Assembly: GCF_900637295.1 (NCBI RefSeq) | Contig: NZ_LR134363.1 | Coordinates: forward strand, 1-64,000 | DNA length: 64,000 bases | Direction: 5' to 3' | Source: Actinomyces slackii | Lineage (GTDB): Bacteria > Actinomycetota > Actinomycetes > Actinomycetales > Actinomycetaceae | Part shown: one piece after another, positions 1 to 9,097 of the stretch | Numbering within the stretch: the stretch's first letter is position 1 | How the letters are laid out: every line of letters starts with the position of its first letter | Program-made: the position numbers and the translations under genes | The notes under the pieces: generated by a model | What the model saw: the letters and a program-made list of their open reading frames with translations, nothing else | Databases searched by the model: none | Told to the model about the DNA's origin: nothing

Positions 1-210
1 ATGTGCCGCCCTGTCACCTGCCGCACCTGCGGCAAGACCACCTGGGCCGGATGCGGCCAGCACGTCGACCAGGTCATGCGCGACGTCGCCCCCGCCCAGC
101 GCTGCACCTGCGAGCGCGACGCCCCGAGCGACTCCGGCGGCGACTCCGGCGGCCAGGCGCGGGGCGCCGGCCTCTTCTCCCGCCTGCTGGGACGCGGGGG
201 CGGGTCATGA
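1..210 (+). CDS. Small cysteine-rich protein, possible zinc ribbon
   Basis: A 69-residue protein of unknown function. The N-terminal half carries Cys2, Cys7, Cys10, Cys18, His21, Cys35 and Cys37, with the core CRTCGKTTWAGCG; the CxxC and CxxH spacing suggests a compact zinc ribbon (inference). The C-terminal half is rich in Gly, Ser and Asp and is probably disordered. From memory, short proteins with this opening are widespread and uncharacterised in actinomycetes, which supports the ATG at the first base as the true start; the upstream region lies outside the window, so promoter and ribosome site cannot be judged. A metal-sensor-type regulator gene follows 37 bases later, and the two may be cotranscribed. 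Confidence 0.7.
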   Translation: MCRPVTCRTCGKTTWAGCGQHVDQVMRDVAPAQRCTCERDAPSDSGGDSGGQARGAGLFSRLLGRGGGS

Positions 211-247
211 GCGCGGCCCCGCGCCGCGCCGGCCAGGGAGGCTGATC

Positions 248-517
248 ATGGGCACCGCCCTGGACCCGGCCGATCTGCGCCCCACGCTGGCCCGCCTCAA
301 GCGGGCGCGCGGGCAGCTGGACGGCGTCATCCGCATGCTGGAGGAGGGGCGCGACTGCGAGGAGACGGTCGTGCAGATCGCCGCCGTGAGCAAGGCGGTC
401 AACCGGGCGGGCCTGGCCGTCATCGCCTCGGGCATGCGCACCTGCCTGAGTGAGGACCCCACCGGCCAGACCATGGACACCCGCCGCCTGGAGCGCCTGC
501 TCATGTCCCTGGCCTGA
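248..517 (+). CDS. CsoR/FrmR/CstR-family (DUF156) transcriptional repressor
   Basis: An 89-residue all-helical repressor of the DUF156 family, whose members bind operator DNA as tetramers and let go on sensing Cu(I), Ni(II), formaldehyde or persulfide. Two cysteines are visible, Cys37 (in GRDCEETV) and Cys66 (in SGMRTCL), 29 residues apart as in the family. The copper-binding His that lies four residues before the second Cys in CsoR is Gly62 here. A Cys pair without the His is the arrangement of the persulfide sensor CstR, so thiol/persulfide sensing is more likely than copper sensing (inference). No copper pump or rhodanese gene lies next to it inside the window. Confidence 0.85.
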   Translation: MGTALDPADLRPTLARLKRARGQLDGVIRMLEEGRDCEETVVQIAAVSKAVNRAGLAVIASGMRTCLSEDPTGQTMDTRRLERLLMSLA

Positions 518-587
518 CGCCGCCCACGCACGCGGGCCGGCAGTGAGATTGCGTGCAGGCTACGCATCGCCATGGGAGCATGGCCCT

Positions 588-1802
588 GTGACACCAGCAC
601 CACAGACTCGAGTCTCTGCCCGTCTGGCGGCGATCGCCCCCTCCGCCACCCTTGCCGTGGACGCCAAGGCCAAGGCCCTCAAGGCCGCAGGCCGTCCCGT
701 CATCGGCTTCGGTGCCGGGGAGCCGGATTTCGCCACCCCCGACTACATCGTCGAGGCGGCCATCGCCTCGGCCAAGGACCCCGCCAGCCACAAGTACTCC
801 CCCGCCAAGGGCCTGCCCGCCCTGCGCGAGGCCATCGCCGCCAAGACCCTGCGGGACTCCGGCTACGAGGTCTCCGCGGAGGACATCCTGGTGACCAACG
901 GCGGCAAGCAGGCCGTCTTCCAGGCCTTCGCCGCCATCATCGGCCCCGGCGACGAGGTCCTCCTGCCCGCCCCCTACTGGACCACCTACCCCGAGGTCGT
1001 GGCCCTGGCCGGGGGGACCACGGTCGAGGTCTTCGCCGGGGCCGAGCAGGACTACAAGGTCACCGTCGCCCAGCTGGAGGCCGCCCGCACTGACCGCACC
1101 AAGGCGCTGCTGGTCTGCTCGCCGTCGAATCCCACCGGCAGCGTCTACACCCCCGAGGAGCTGACCGAGATCGGCCGCTGGGCCCTGGAGCACGGGGTGT
1201 GGGTCATCACCGATGAGATCTACGAGCACCTCCTCTACGACGGCGCGGCCGCCGCGCATATCGTCGCCCTCGTCCCCGAGCTGGCCGAGCAGACCATCGT
1301 CCTCAACGGCGTGGCCAAGACCTACGCGATGACCGGATGGCGCGTGGGCTGGATGATCGGCCCCAGCGACGTCATCAAGGCGGCCACCAACTTCCAGTCC
1401 CACCTGTCGAGCAACGTGGCCAATGTCTGCCAGGCCGCGGCACTGGCGGCCGTCTCCGGCGACCTGACCGCCGTGGAGGAGATGCGCGGCGCCTTCGACC
1501 GGCGCCGGCGCACCATGGTCGAGCTGCTCACGGCCATCGAGGGCCTGACCGTGCCGGTCCCCCGGGGGGCGTTCTACGCCTACCCCAGCGCCGAGGCCCT
1601 CATCGGCCGCAACCTGCGCGGCACCGCCATCGACTCCTCGGCCACGCTGGCAGGCCTCATCCTGGAGCATGCCGAGGTCGCCGTCGTCCCGGGCGAGGCC
1701 TTCGGCCCCTCCGGGTTCCTGCGCCTGTCCTACGCCCTGGGCGACGAGGACCTGGCCGAGGGCGTGGGCCGCATGGCCTCCCTGCTGGCCGAGGTCGAGT
1801 AG
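588..1802 (+). CDS. aspC: Pyridoxal-phosphate aspartate aminotransferase
   Basis: A fold-type I aminotransferase of 404 residues that interconverts aspartate plus 2-oxoglutarate and oxaloacetate plus glutamate in the cytoplasm. The GTG at 588 was chosen because GGGAG lies nine bases upstream and the protein then opens like the bacterial class Ib enzymes; the frame stays open upstream to 450 but that extension looks non-coding. Visible motifs are FGAGEPDF, the SNPTGS loop with Asn181, Asp209 and Tyr212 in TDEIYEH for the cofactor, and the Schiff-base Lys244 in [16 protein letters not shown]. Length and motifs are typical. Its substrate could also include prephenate or aromatic amino acids, as in some class Ib enzymes. 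Confidence 0.92.
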   Translation: MTPAPQTRVSARLAAIAPSATLAVDAKAKALKAAGRPVIGFGAGEPDFATPDYIVEAAIASAKDPASHKYSPAKGLPALREAIAAKTLRDSGYEVSAEDILVTNGGKQAVFQAFAAIIGPGDEVLLPAPYWTTYPEVVALAGGTTVEVFAGAEQDYKVTVAQLEAARTDRTKALLVCSPSNPTGSVYTPEELTEIGRWALEHGVWVITDEIYEHLLYDGAAAAHIVALVPELAEQTIVLNGVAKTYAMTGWRVGWMIGPSDVIKAATNFQSHLSSNVANVCQAAALAAVSGDLTAVEEMRGAFDRRRRTMVELLTAIEGLTVPVPRGAFYAYPSAEALIGRNLRGTAIDSSATLAGLILEHAEVAVVPGEAFGPSGFLRLSYALGDEDLAEGVGRMASLLAEVE

Positions 1803-1812
1803 CGCGCCTCCT

Positions 1813-1866
1813 CCATGCAGAAGTCCCCGGGGCGACCAGGCGGCCGCTCCGGGGACTTCTGCATGG
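1813..1866. terminator. Bidirectional hairpin between convergent genes
   Basis: A perfect 18-bp stem (1813-1830 paired with 1849-1866, arm ending AAGTCCCCGG) around an 18-base loop. It lies just past the aspC stop and faces the end of the convergent transporter gene at 1900. There is no T tract, as is common for terminators in high-GC actinomycetes. Confidence 0.75.
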
Positions 1867-1899
1867 GGCCCGCCGCGCTCCGCCAGCGGGCCCCGGTCC

Positions 1900-3261
1900 T
1901 CAGGCGGGGACCTCGATGTGGTCGGCCTCGGGCTGGGCGCGCCGCATGCGCTGGATCACCAGATGCATCCAGATCAGCGTCGCCCCGGTGATGAGCGTCA
2001 GCACGATGAAGGGCGTGGAGGCCAGGCCCGTCAGGCGCTGGATGTAGGCGAAGGCCGGGGGCAGGAAGAAGCCGCCCAGGCCGCCGAGCATGCCCACCAG
2101 GCCGCCCACCGAGCCCACGTTGTCCGGGAAGTAGGTGGGGATGTGCTTGTAGACGGCGGCCTTGCCGATGCCCATGGCGCAGCCCACCAGGAAGACCAGG
2201 AGGACCACCAGCCACAGGGGCAGGCCGTAGGGCCGGCCGGCATCGTCGACCCCCGAGGGCAGGCACAGGACCGTGAGCACCGCGCCGATGATGAGGAACG
2301 TGCCGTACATGGCCACGCGGGCCCCCCATCGGTCCGAGACCCAGCCGCCCAGGGGGCGCAGCAGAGAGGCGGGGAAGATGAAGGAGGCGGTCAGCAGCCC
2401 GGCGGTCCCCAGGGAGACGTGGAAGTGGTCCTGGTAGTAGGTGGGCAGGATCGCCGAGTAGGCCACGTAGGCGCCGAAGACGATGACGTAGTACAGGCTG
2501 AAGCGCCACACGCGGATGTCGCGCAGGGGCTTGAGCATGGAGGACAGTGAGGCGGACTTGCCGGGCTTGCGGTCCTCCATGGGGGTGGTGAACCACAGCA
2601 GGACCACGGTGATCGCCAGCAGGACCGCGTAGACCACCGGGATGAGGCGCCAGCCGCCCTGGATGCCCAGGACATAGGTGGAGCCGGCGGTGGCGGCGAT
2701 GATGCCCGGACCGATCAGCTTGGTCACCGAGGCGCCCACATTGCCCGCGCCGAAGACCCCCAGGGCGAAGCCCTTGTGGCGAGGGGTGAACCAGGCCGAG
2801 TTCCAGGCCACGCCCGCGGAGAAGGAGTTGCCCACCACGCCCACGCAGAAGGCCAGGACCAGCAGCATGGCGTAGCTGCTGGCCATGGACACCAGCAGGG
2901 AGGAGACGGCCCCGAGCACCATCATGACGGTCATGACGATCTTGCCGCCGAAGCGGTCCGCCAGGATGCCGGCGGGCAGGCGCCACATGGAGCCGTTGAG
3001 GACGGCGACGGCGCTGATCCAGGACAGCTGGACCTCATCGAGCCCGAACTCCTTCTGGATCGGCTTGCCCAGCAGCCCGAACATCAGCCACACCGCGAAC
3101 ATGAGGGTGAAGGAGATGGTGGACAGGCTCAGCACCCGGTAGGCGCCCGGCGCCTCATGATGCGCGGCCGCTGGATCAGGGGCGGAGGGGGCGGTCTCCT
3201 TGCTCTCGGTGCTCTCGGTGCACTCGGTGCTCTCAGTGCTCTCAGTGCTCGCTGCGTCCAC
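1900..3261 (-). CDS. narK: NarK-like nitrate/nitrite transporter (MFS)
   Basis: A 453-residue major facilitator transporter with about twelve membrane segments starting near residue 50. It resembles the nitrate/nitrite porter (NarK/NNP) family: the first helix has VWLMFGLLGKPIQKEFGL, and there is a GFALGVFGAGNVGAS motif like the family's signature. It probably exchanges or imports nitrate or nitrite across the cytoplasmic membrane. No nitrate reductase or nitrite reductase gene is nearby, so the substrate is assigned from family only. The cytoplasmic N-terminus holds a Thr-Glu-Ser repeat encoded by five 9-base units. It ends convergently with aspC across a strong hairpin. Confidence 0.8.
   Translation of the reverse strand: MDAASTESTESTECTESTESKETAPSAPDPAAAHHEAPGAYRVLSLSTISFTLMFAVWLMFGLLGKPIQKEFGLDEVQLSWISAVAVLNGSMWRLPAGILADRFGGKIVMTVMMVLGAVSSLLVSMASSYAMLLVLAFCVGVVGNSFSAGVAWNSAWFTPRHKGFALGVFGAGNVGASVTKLIGPGIIAATAGSTYVLGIQGGWRLIPVVYAVLLAITVVLLWFTTPMEDRKPGKSASLSSMLKPLRDIRVWRFSLYYVIVFGAYVAYSAILPTYYQDHFHVSLGTAGLLTASFIFPASLLRPLGGWVSDRWGARVAMYGTFLIIGAVLTVLCLPSGVDDAGRPYGLPLWLVVLLVFLVGCAMGIGKAAVYKHIPTYFPDNVGSVGGLVGMLGGLGGFFLPPAFAYIQRLTGLASTPFIVLTLITGATLIWMHLVIQRMRRAQPEADHIEVPA
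3203..3247. repeat. Five 9-bp tandem units coding Thr-Glu-Ser repeats
   Basis: Five consecutive 9-base units (CTCTCGGTG, with A-for-G and A-for-T variants) lie inside the 5' end of the NarK-like gene and encode a repeated Ser/Thr-Glu tripeptide in its N-terminal tail. The in-frame unit length allows copy-number change without frameshift. Confidence 0.8.
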
Positions 3262-3356
3262 GGCGTCTCCAGAGGGGTCGGTAGAGGGATGGGGCGGTCA
3301 ACAAGCGCCCAAGCCTCTATCACCCAGCGACGTCACGCCTAGGACATAGGTCCCAC

Positions 3357-3407
3357 GTTGAGTGGGGGTGGGGGATGCGGCCCTGCGCTCCCCCACCCGG
3401 AGTCAAC
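3357..3407 (-). terminator. Hairpin at the end of the Na+/amino-acid symporter gene
   Basis: GTTGA at 3357-3361 pairs with TCAAC at 3403-3407, and inside it a GTGGGGG run pairs with CCCCCAC. The outer right arm contains the TGA stop of the symporter gene (minus strand). No T tract. Confidence 0.5.
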
Positions 3408-4875
3408 GGGACTCAGGTCCGCCCTCAGCCGGGAGCGGGGACTCGGGCTCCACACCGGGGATCGAGCTGAACTCCTCGCCCCGGCGCCGCAGATAGGGGT
3501 CCTGCTCCAGGTAGGCCCGGGTCTCGCGCATGATGAGGCCGGACAGGAGGAGCAGTCCGATGAGGTTGGGGATGGCCATGAGCCCATTGGCGATATCGGC
3601 GAAGGTCCACACGATGTCCAACTGCGTGACCGAGCCGACGAAGACCATGACGGTGAAGACGATGCGGAAGGGCAGCACACCGTGCACGCCCACGAGCCGC
3701 ACCACGCAGCGCTCGGCGTAGTAGGCCCAGCCCAGGATCGTCGAGGAGGCCAGGAAGACCAGGGACACCGAGACGATGTAATGCCCCCACTGACCGGGCA
3801 GTCCGTGACTGAAGGCCTGGGACGTCATGGTGTCGGGGTCCGAGCCCGTCCACGCGCCGGTGGTCAGGATGACCAGGCCCGTGCAGCTGACCACGATCAT
3901 GGTGTCGATGAAGGTCTGGGTCATGGACACCAGCCCCTGGCGCGCCGGGTGCTTGGTCTTGGCCGCCGCCGCCGCGATCGCGGCCGAGCCCATGCCTGAC
4001 TCATTGGAGAAGATGCCGCGGGCCACGCCGTACTGGATGGCCATCATGACCCCGGCCCCCACGAAGCCTCCCGTGGCCCCCGCGCCGGTGAAGGCGCCCT
4101 GGAAGACCATGCCCAGGGCGTGGGGGATGCCCGAGGCGTTGACCCCCAGGATGTAGAGGCAGCCGGCCACGTAGAACACGATCATCATCGGCACGAAGGC
4201 CGAGGTCACCGTTCCGATGGCCTCGATGCCCCCCAGCAGCACCGCGCCCACGGCGATGGCCAGCAGGATGCCCACCAGGGCGGGGTCCCACCCGAAGGAG
4301 TGGGCCAGCTGGGCCGCCACCGCATTGGACTGGGTGGTTGACCCGATCCCGAAGGAGGCAAGGATCGCGGCGATGGCGAAGAAGATCGACAGCACCCGGC
4401 CCGCAGGGCCCTTGATGGCGTGCTGGAGGTAGTACTGGGGCCCGCCCGACTGCTTGCCGTGGGCGTCCCTGGTGCGGAAGCGGACCGCCAGGAAGGCCTC
4501 GGAGTACTTCGAGGCCATACCGAACAGGGCGGTGACCCACATCCAGAACAGGGCGCCGGGCCCGCCCAGGTGGATGGCCGTGGCCACGCCGATGACGTTG
4601 CCGACCCCCACCGTGGCCGCCAGCGCCGTCGTCAGCGCCTGGTAGTGGGAGACGTCGCCCTCGGCGCTGTCCTTCTCATCATCCTCGCGGGACAGGAAGG
4701 CGAAGCGCAGGGCGGGGATGAGCTTGACCAGCTGCAGCCCGCGCAGGCGCACGGTGAGGACCACGCCGGTGCCCAGCAGCAGCGGGATGAGGAACCACGG
4801 CCCCCAGATGAAGCTGTTGACCGTGGACAGGGCGTCGGCGAAGGACAGTGCAGGAGCAGGACCTGAGGTGAGCAT
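3403..4875 (-). CDS. Alanine/glycine:cation symporter (AGCS family)
   Basis: A sodium-coupled amino-acid symporter of 490 residues, about eleven membrane helices, importing alanine or glycine. The opening (FIWGPWFLIPLLLGTGVVLT) and the internal stretch GGPQYYLQHAIKG are typical of the family, as is the total length. The ATG at 4875 is preferred because GGAAGG precedes it and the protein then begins like its relatives; the frame runs open to 4956. The C-terminal tail is charged and probably cytoplasmic. It lies 107 bases downstream of an APH-fold gene on the same strand, too far to call an operon. Confidence 0.88.
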   Translation of the reverse strand: MLTSGPAPALSFADALSTVNSFIWGPWFLIPLLLGTGVVLTVRLRGLQLVKLIPALRFAFLSREDDEKDSAEGDVSHYQALTTALAATVGVGNVIGVATAIHLGGPGALFWMWVTALFGMASKYSEAFLAVRFRTRDAHGKQSGGPQYYLQHAIKGPAGRVLSIFFAIAAILASFGIGSTTQSNAVAAQLAHSFGWDPALVGILLAIAVGAVLLGGIEAIGTVTSAFVPMMIVFYVAGCLYILGVNASGIPHALGMVFQGAFTGAGATGGFVGAGVMMAIQYGVARGIFSNESGMGSAAIAAAAAKTKHPARQGLVSMTQTFIDTMIVVSCTGLVILTTGAWTGSDPDTMTSQAFSHGLPGQWGHYIVSVSLVFLASSTILGWAYYAERCVVRLVGVHGVLPFRIVFTVMVFVGSVTQLDIVWTFADIANGLMAIPNLIGLLLLSGLIMRETRAYLEQDPYLRRRGEEFSSIPGVEPESPLPAEGGPESR

Positions 4876-4982
4876 GGCATCCTTCCCGCCCGCTGGGGCA
4901 GCGGGCATCCCCGGAAGGATAGAGCCGCCAATATGACAGGGTGATAACAAGCACACTCTCGTCGGGCTGCGCGACTCGGGGC

Positions 4983-6227
4983 TCAGTGGGCGCCGCGGCG
5001 GGCCTGGATCTCGCGGGCCTGGGCCAGCCAGGACTCGGCGCGCGCCAGGCGGCCCTCGGCATCGGCCCGCCAGGGGCCGCCGTCCTCGCGGCGGGCCCCG
5101 GCCACCAGGGAGAGCACCACCCCGGCGCAGCGGGCGCGCAGCGCCACCGGGTCCACCAGCCTCTCGGCCATGCGCGTCCAGGTCTTCATGATGGGACGAA
5201 GGTGCGGGTAGGAGTCAGGGGCCATGTGGTCGAGCACGCTGACATGGCCCAGCAGGCAGGCCAGGTCGTCGGCGCGGTAGCCCGGCCCCAGGGCGTCGAC
5301 ATCCAGCAGGCAGGAGACCCGGTCGTCCTTCATCAGCACATTGGCCTCGTAGAAGTCGCCGTGGACCGGGATGAGGGGGCCGGCGTCGGAGTGCTTCATG
5401 AGGTGGTCGACGCCGTCGGCCACCGCCCGGGCCCGCGCCGCGCTCTCCGGAAGGACCGTGGCGGCGGCGTGGGCGTAGTGGCGGGCGCGATCCGACCACG
5501 CCGGGTGGACCGGGAGCTGGAGGGCGGAGTGGGGCAGGGAGTCGAGCAGATCGACCAGGGCCTGGAAGACGCGCGCGGCCTTCTCCTTGGTCATGCCCCG
5601 CGCCAGCATGCCGGACAGGTCGGCGCCCGTGCCGGCCGACAGCAGCACCAGCCCGTCGGGGTCCTCCCGGAGCACCTCGGGGGCAGGGACTCCCGCACCG
5701 GTGAGCATCCGGTGGCGCTGGGCGAAGCCCGGGGCCTGGTGAGGGCGCAGCACCTTGGCATAGGCGACGGACTTATCCGGGAAGGTCGTGCGCACCACGG
5801 CGCGGCTCGTGGGGCGGTAGGCCACCATCGTCGCCTTGATCTGGGCGCCGACCCGGGCCGAGAGCAGCGCCGGGGTGCAGGCCACCGCCAGGCCCGGCAG
5901 CTCGGGATCAGCGGGGTGGCGCCACACGTAGACCACGGGGCCGTTGCCTCCGGTGGGGGCCACTCGGGTCAGCCCCGGCGCGCTGGGATTGGTCAGGTGC
6001 GCGGTGGTGGCGCACAGGTACTCGGTGGTCGAGCGCCCGTTGGTGACGACGACGGCGGTGTATCCCACCGAGACCCCGGCGCCGGGGCGGTGGTGGACGG
6101 AGTGGACCTCCCAGCTGGCCAGCCCCTGCCCGGCGGGCGCCAGGGCGGCCGAGAGCACGGAGGCGGCGCGGGCTCCCGTCAGCAGCGCGATCTCCTCGGG
6201 CTCACGGGACGCCGACGAGTGGTACAT
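4983..6227 (-). CDS. APH-fold phosphotransferase, substrate unknown
   Basis: A 414-residue protein of the aminoglycoside/choline/fructosamine-type kinase fold. The catalytic loop HGDFYEANVL lies near residue 289 (His289, Asp291) and the metal-binding DVD near residue 308, followed by GYRADDLACLL. The N-terminal lobe is divergent and lacks a clear nucleotide loop. Relatives phosphorylate small molecules such as aminoglycosides, choline or maltose; nothing in the context points to antibiotic resistance. ATG 6227 is used; a GTG at 6245 in the same frame is an alternative and neither has a strong ribosome site. It is divergent from the adenosine deaminase gene. Confidence 0.7.
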   Translation of the reverse strand: MYHSSASREPEEIALLTGARAASVLSAALAPAGQGLASWEVHSVHHRPGAGVSVGYTAVVVTNGRSTTEYLCATTAHLTNPSAPGLTRVAPTGGNGPVVYVWRHPADPELPGLAVACTPALLSARVGAQIKATMVAYRPTSRAVVRTTFPDKSVAYAKVLRPHQAPGFAQRHRMLTGAGVPAPEVLREDPDGLVLLSAGTGADLSGMLARGMTKEKAARVFQALVDLLDSLPHSALQLPVHPAWSDRARHYAHAAATVLPESAARARAVADGVDHLMKHSDAGPLIPVHGDFYEANVLMKDDRVSCLLDVDALGPGYRADDLACLLGHVSVLDHMAPDSYPHLRPIMKTWTRMAERLVDPVALRARCAGVVLSLVAGARREDGGPWRADAEGRLARAESWLAQAREIQARRGAH

Positions 6228-6467
6228 GCGCCCAGTGTGCCCCACCTGCGTCGATCAGGCCATGATGAGCGCCCTCCAGGCGCATCCGGCGCCCCAGCCC
6301 TCGTGGCACCCGCCGGCACTGCTGGAATCGCCGCCCTGCTGGCCCTGCTGGCCCTGCCGACGCTGCCGACCCCGCCAGGGCGGTGCGGTCACCGGGTCCT
6401 TCTACCCGTGCCCCGGACATGCCGGACGGCGCCGCCTCGGGGCGGGACCTCGTGGAACAATCCCCTC

Positions 6468-7478
6468 ATGCGCGACCTCGCCGCCCTGCCCAAGGCGCAT
6501 CTGCATCTGCATTTCACGGGGTCCATGCGCCTGGAGACCCTCGTCGAGCTGGCCTCGACCACGCGCACCCGCCTGCCGGCCAGCCTCCTGGACGGCGACC
6601 CGCTGCGCGTGCCAGCCGACCGCCGCGGCTGGTTCCGCTTCCAGCGCGCCTATGACACGGCCAGGGCCCTGGTGCGCTCCGAGGAGACCATGCGCCGCCT
6701 GGTCCTGGAGGCCGCCCTGGACGACGCCTCAGAGGGCTCGCGCCGCCTGGAGCTCCAGGTGGACCCCACCAGCTACGCCCCCTACGTGGGGGGCATCACC
6801 CCGGCCCTGGAGATCATCCTGGATGCCGCCGCCCAGGCCTCGGTCCTCTCGGGCGTGGAGGTGGCCATCATCGTGGCGGCCTCGCGGATGCGCCATCCCC
6901 TCGATGCGCGCACCCTGGCCCGCCTGGCCGTGCGCTACGCCGGGCAGGGGCCGGGCGAGGTGGTGGGATTCGGCCTGTCCAATGATGAGCGGGCCGGGGA
7001 CACCGCCTCCTGGGGGCCGGCCTTCGACATCGCCCGGCGCGGGGGCCTGGCGCTCATGCCCCATGGCGGGGAGCTGCTCGGGCCGCGCCATGTGCGCGAG
7101 GTGGTCTCCGCCCTGGGCCCCACGCGCCTGGGGCACGGGGTGCGCGCCAGCGAGGATCCCGCCCTGCTCGACCAGATCGTGGCCGCCGGCATCAGCCTGG
7201 AGGTCTGCCCCGCCTCCAATGTGAGCCTGGGGGTCTACCGGCAGGCCGGGGATGTGCCCCTGGCGGCGCTGCTGGAGCACGGCGCCCAGGTCGCCCTGGG
7301 GGCCGATGATCCGCTGCTCTTCGCCTCGCGCCTGACCGACCAGTACGAGATCGCCCGCTCTCTGGGCTGTGATGACCGGGCCCTGGCGGATCTGGCCCGC
7401 GGCTCGATCCGCGCCAGCCTGGCCTCCCCCGCCTCCAAGCGCGCCTGGCTGGCGCAGGTCGAGGACTGGCTGGCCTGA
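6468..7478 (+). CDS. add: Adenosine deaminase family protein
   Basis: A 336-residue zinc hydrolase of purine salvage that converts adenosine to inosine and ammonia. The first metal-binding motif is PKAHLHLHF (His13 and His15), followed by LMPHGGELLG with the catalytic Glu, RLGHGVRA with the metal-binding His, CPASNVSLG, and GADDPLLF with the paired Asp. The ATG at 6468 places the metal motif close to the N-terminus as expected; the upstream part of the frame (from 4941) is antisense to the kinase gene and not real. Adenine deaminase or another aminohydrolase of the same superfamily is possible. It converges on murB. Confidence 0.85.
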   Translation: MRDLAALPKAHLHLHFTGSMRLETLVELASTTRTRLPASLLDGDPLRVPADRRGWFRFQRAYDTARALVRSEETMRRLVLEAALDDASEGSRRLELQVDPTSYAPYVGGITPALEIILDAAAQASVLSGVEVAIIVAASRMRHPLDARTLARLAVRYAGQGPGEVVGFGLSNDERAGDTASWGPAFDIARRGGLALMPHGGELLGPRHVREVVSALGPTRLGHGVRASEDPALLDQIVAAGISLEVCPASNVSLGVYRQAGDVPLAALLEHGAQVALGADDPLLFASRLTDQYEIARSLGCDDRALADLARGSIRASLASPASKRAWLAQVEDWLA

Positions 7479-7502
7479 GCGCTGGCCCGCGCCGGCAGGC
7501 CC

Positions 7503-8750
7503 CTACCAGCCCACGTGGACGGGCTCGGGGACGAGGGTCACGCCGAAGCGCTCGCGCACCCCGGCCACCACGGCGTCGCGCAGCTCGGCCAGGTCCGCGC
7601 CGCTGGCCCCGCCCCGATTGGTCAGGGCCAGGACGTGCTTGGTGGACAGGCTCGCCCGCTCCCCCAGGGCGAAGCCCTTGGGGAAGCCGGCGTGGTCGAT
7701 GAGCCAGGCCGCGCTGGTCTTGATGCTCGCGGCCTGCCCGTCCTCGGACCCGCCCCGGGCCCCGCGCCCCGGGGTGGGGGCCAGGGGGAAGCGGGGGGCG
7801 TCGGGGGGAAGGGTCGCGGCCTGGGCGGGGTCGAGGATCGGGTTGGTGAAGAAGGAGCCCGCCGAGCGGGTGTCCGGGTCGGCGTCGTCAAGCACCATGC
7901 CCTTGGAGGCGCGCAGCTCCAGGACCGCCTGGCGGACCTCGGCGGCCGGCAGGCGAGCGCCCAGCTCGACCCCCAGGGCGCCGGCCAGCTGGCTGTAGGC
8001 GATCGGCGCGGCCAGAGAGGCCTGGCGCACGTGGAAGGCCACCTCCAGCACCACCCAGCGCCCGGTGGGGCCCCAGGTGCGCCCGCCCCCGATTGCCGCA
8101 TCGCTCAGGGAGCGCTTGAGGTCGGAGTCCCGATAGGACAGGGCCAGGTCGGCCAGGGGCAGGTGGACGATGCGGCCCTGGCAGCGGTCCCAGGCCCGCA
8201 CCGAGGCCAGCAGCTCGCAGACCTCCGCCCCGTAGGCCCCGATGTTCTGGACGGGTGCGGCGCCCACGGTGCCCGGGATTCCCGACAGCGGCGCGAAGCC
8301 CCCCCAGTGGGAGGCGATGGCCTGGCGCACGAGGTCGTCCCAGCAGGTGCCGGCGGTGGCCGCGAACTCCACTCCCCCGCAGGCCGAGTCGGAGATGACG
8401 CGCACCTCCTGTCGGGCATCCCGCAGGACGACGCCGTCGAATCCCGCGTCCCCGGCCAGGATGTTGGAGCCCCCGCCGATGACCAGCAGGGGCCTGCCCT
8501 CCTCATCGGCCTGGCGGACGACGTCGATGATCTCGGCCTCGCTGGTCGCCTCCACGTAGGCGGCGATGGGCCCGCCCACCCCCATGGTGGTCAGCTCGGC
8601 CAGGCTGGTGGGGGCGGGGCCGCCCAGGGGCCGGGCCAGGGCGGTGATGGCCTGGGGCCAGGGCTCCAGCGCCGCACCGGGATCCTGCGCGGCCGGGGCG
8701 TCGCAGGCCTGGGCGTCCTGGGGGTGTGCGACGGGATCGGGCTGTGTCAT
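7503..8750 (-). CDS. murB: UDP-N-acetylenolpyruvoylglucosamine reductase MurB
   Basis: A 415-residue flavoprotein that reduces UDP-GlcNAc-enolpyruvate to UDP-MurNAc with NADPH, the second committed step of peptidoglycan synthesis. Seen are LAELTTMGVGG, the FAD-binding VIGGGSNIL, the PVQNIGAYGAE motif, SYRDSDLK and the catalytic segment SAGSFFTNPIL containing the proton-donor Ser, followed by KTSAAWLIDHAG. A strong AGGAGAG ribosome site precedes the ATG at 8750. The N-terminal ~45 residues are an extra low-complexity extension. It is a single-copy essential gene in related genomes and stands downstream of the bS22 gene on the same strand. Confidence 0.95.
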   Translation of the reverse strand: MTQPDPVAHPQDAQACDAPAAQDPGAALEPWPQAITALARPLGGPAPTSLAELTTMGVGGPIAAYVEATSEAEIIDVVRQADEEGRPLLVIGGGSNILAGDAGFDGVVLRDARQEVRVISDSACGGVEFAATAGTCWDDLVRQAIASHWGGFAPLSGIPGTVGAAPVQNIGAYGAEVCELLASVRAWDRCQGRIVHLPLADLALSYRDSDLKRSLSDAAIGGGRTWGPTGRWVVLEVAFHVRQASLAAPIAYSQLAGALGVELGARLPAAEVRQAVLELRASKGMVLDDADPDTRSAGSFFTNPILDPAQAATLPPDAPRFPLAPTPGRGARGGSEDGQAASIKTSAAWLIDHAGFPKGFALGERASLSTKHVLALTNRGGASGADLAELRDAVVAGVRERFGVTLVPEPVHVGW

Positions 8751-8856
8751 GCGGCTCTCCTGGGGCGTCGGGCTCTACGGGGTGCAGGATACGGGGCCCG
8801 GTGCGCCAAAGGGCCCCGTCCTGTGCGGACGAGGCCCTCAACGACATGCGCGGCCG

Positions 8857-8955
8857 TCACTTCTTGTTGCGGCGCTGGTGACGCGTCTTGCGAAGCAGCT
8901 TGCGGTGCTTCTTCTTGGCCATGCGCTTGCGGCGCTTCTTGATCACTGATCCCAT
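8857..8955 (-). CDS. Small ribosomal subunit protein bS22 (AURKAIP1/COX24 domain)
   Basis: A 32-residue, extremely basic protein starting MGSVIKKRRKRMAKKK and rich in Lys, Arg and His throughout. It matches the actinobacterial protein found in mycobacterial ribosome structures as bS22, bound in the 30S subunit. A GGAG ribosome site lies eight bases before the ATG at 8955; the frame is open upstream but that extension does not match the family. Actinobacterial genomes often place it beside a BldC-like excisionase-type regulator, as seen here. Confidence 0.93.
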   Translation of the reverse strand: MGSVIKKRRKRMAKKKHRKLLRKTRHQRRNKK

Positions 8956-9097
8956 GAGATCTCCTCGCAGTTGGCTTGATCGTGCCCGCCGGCTCAGCCG
9001 GTACCGGGGATGGCGATCGGCGGGCGCCTGGGGCGATTGGTCGGCGCGTGACGACTCACAGCCGACCACACGGGTGACCGGCTGATTCTAGCGGGTC

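Noticed and set aside
4983-6227. Aminoglycoside resistance kinase
   Set aside because: Only the general APH fold motif is seen; no similarity to a specific resistance enzyme or mobile context was apparent.
4941-6467. Long upstream extension of the adenosine deaminase frame
   Set aside because: This part is antisense to the APH-fold kinase, and the metal-binding motif of the deaminase belongs near the N-terminus.
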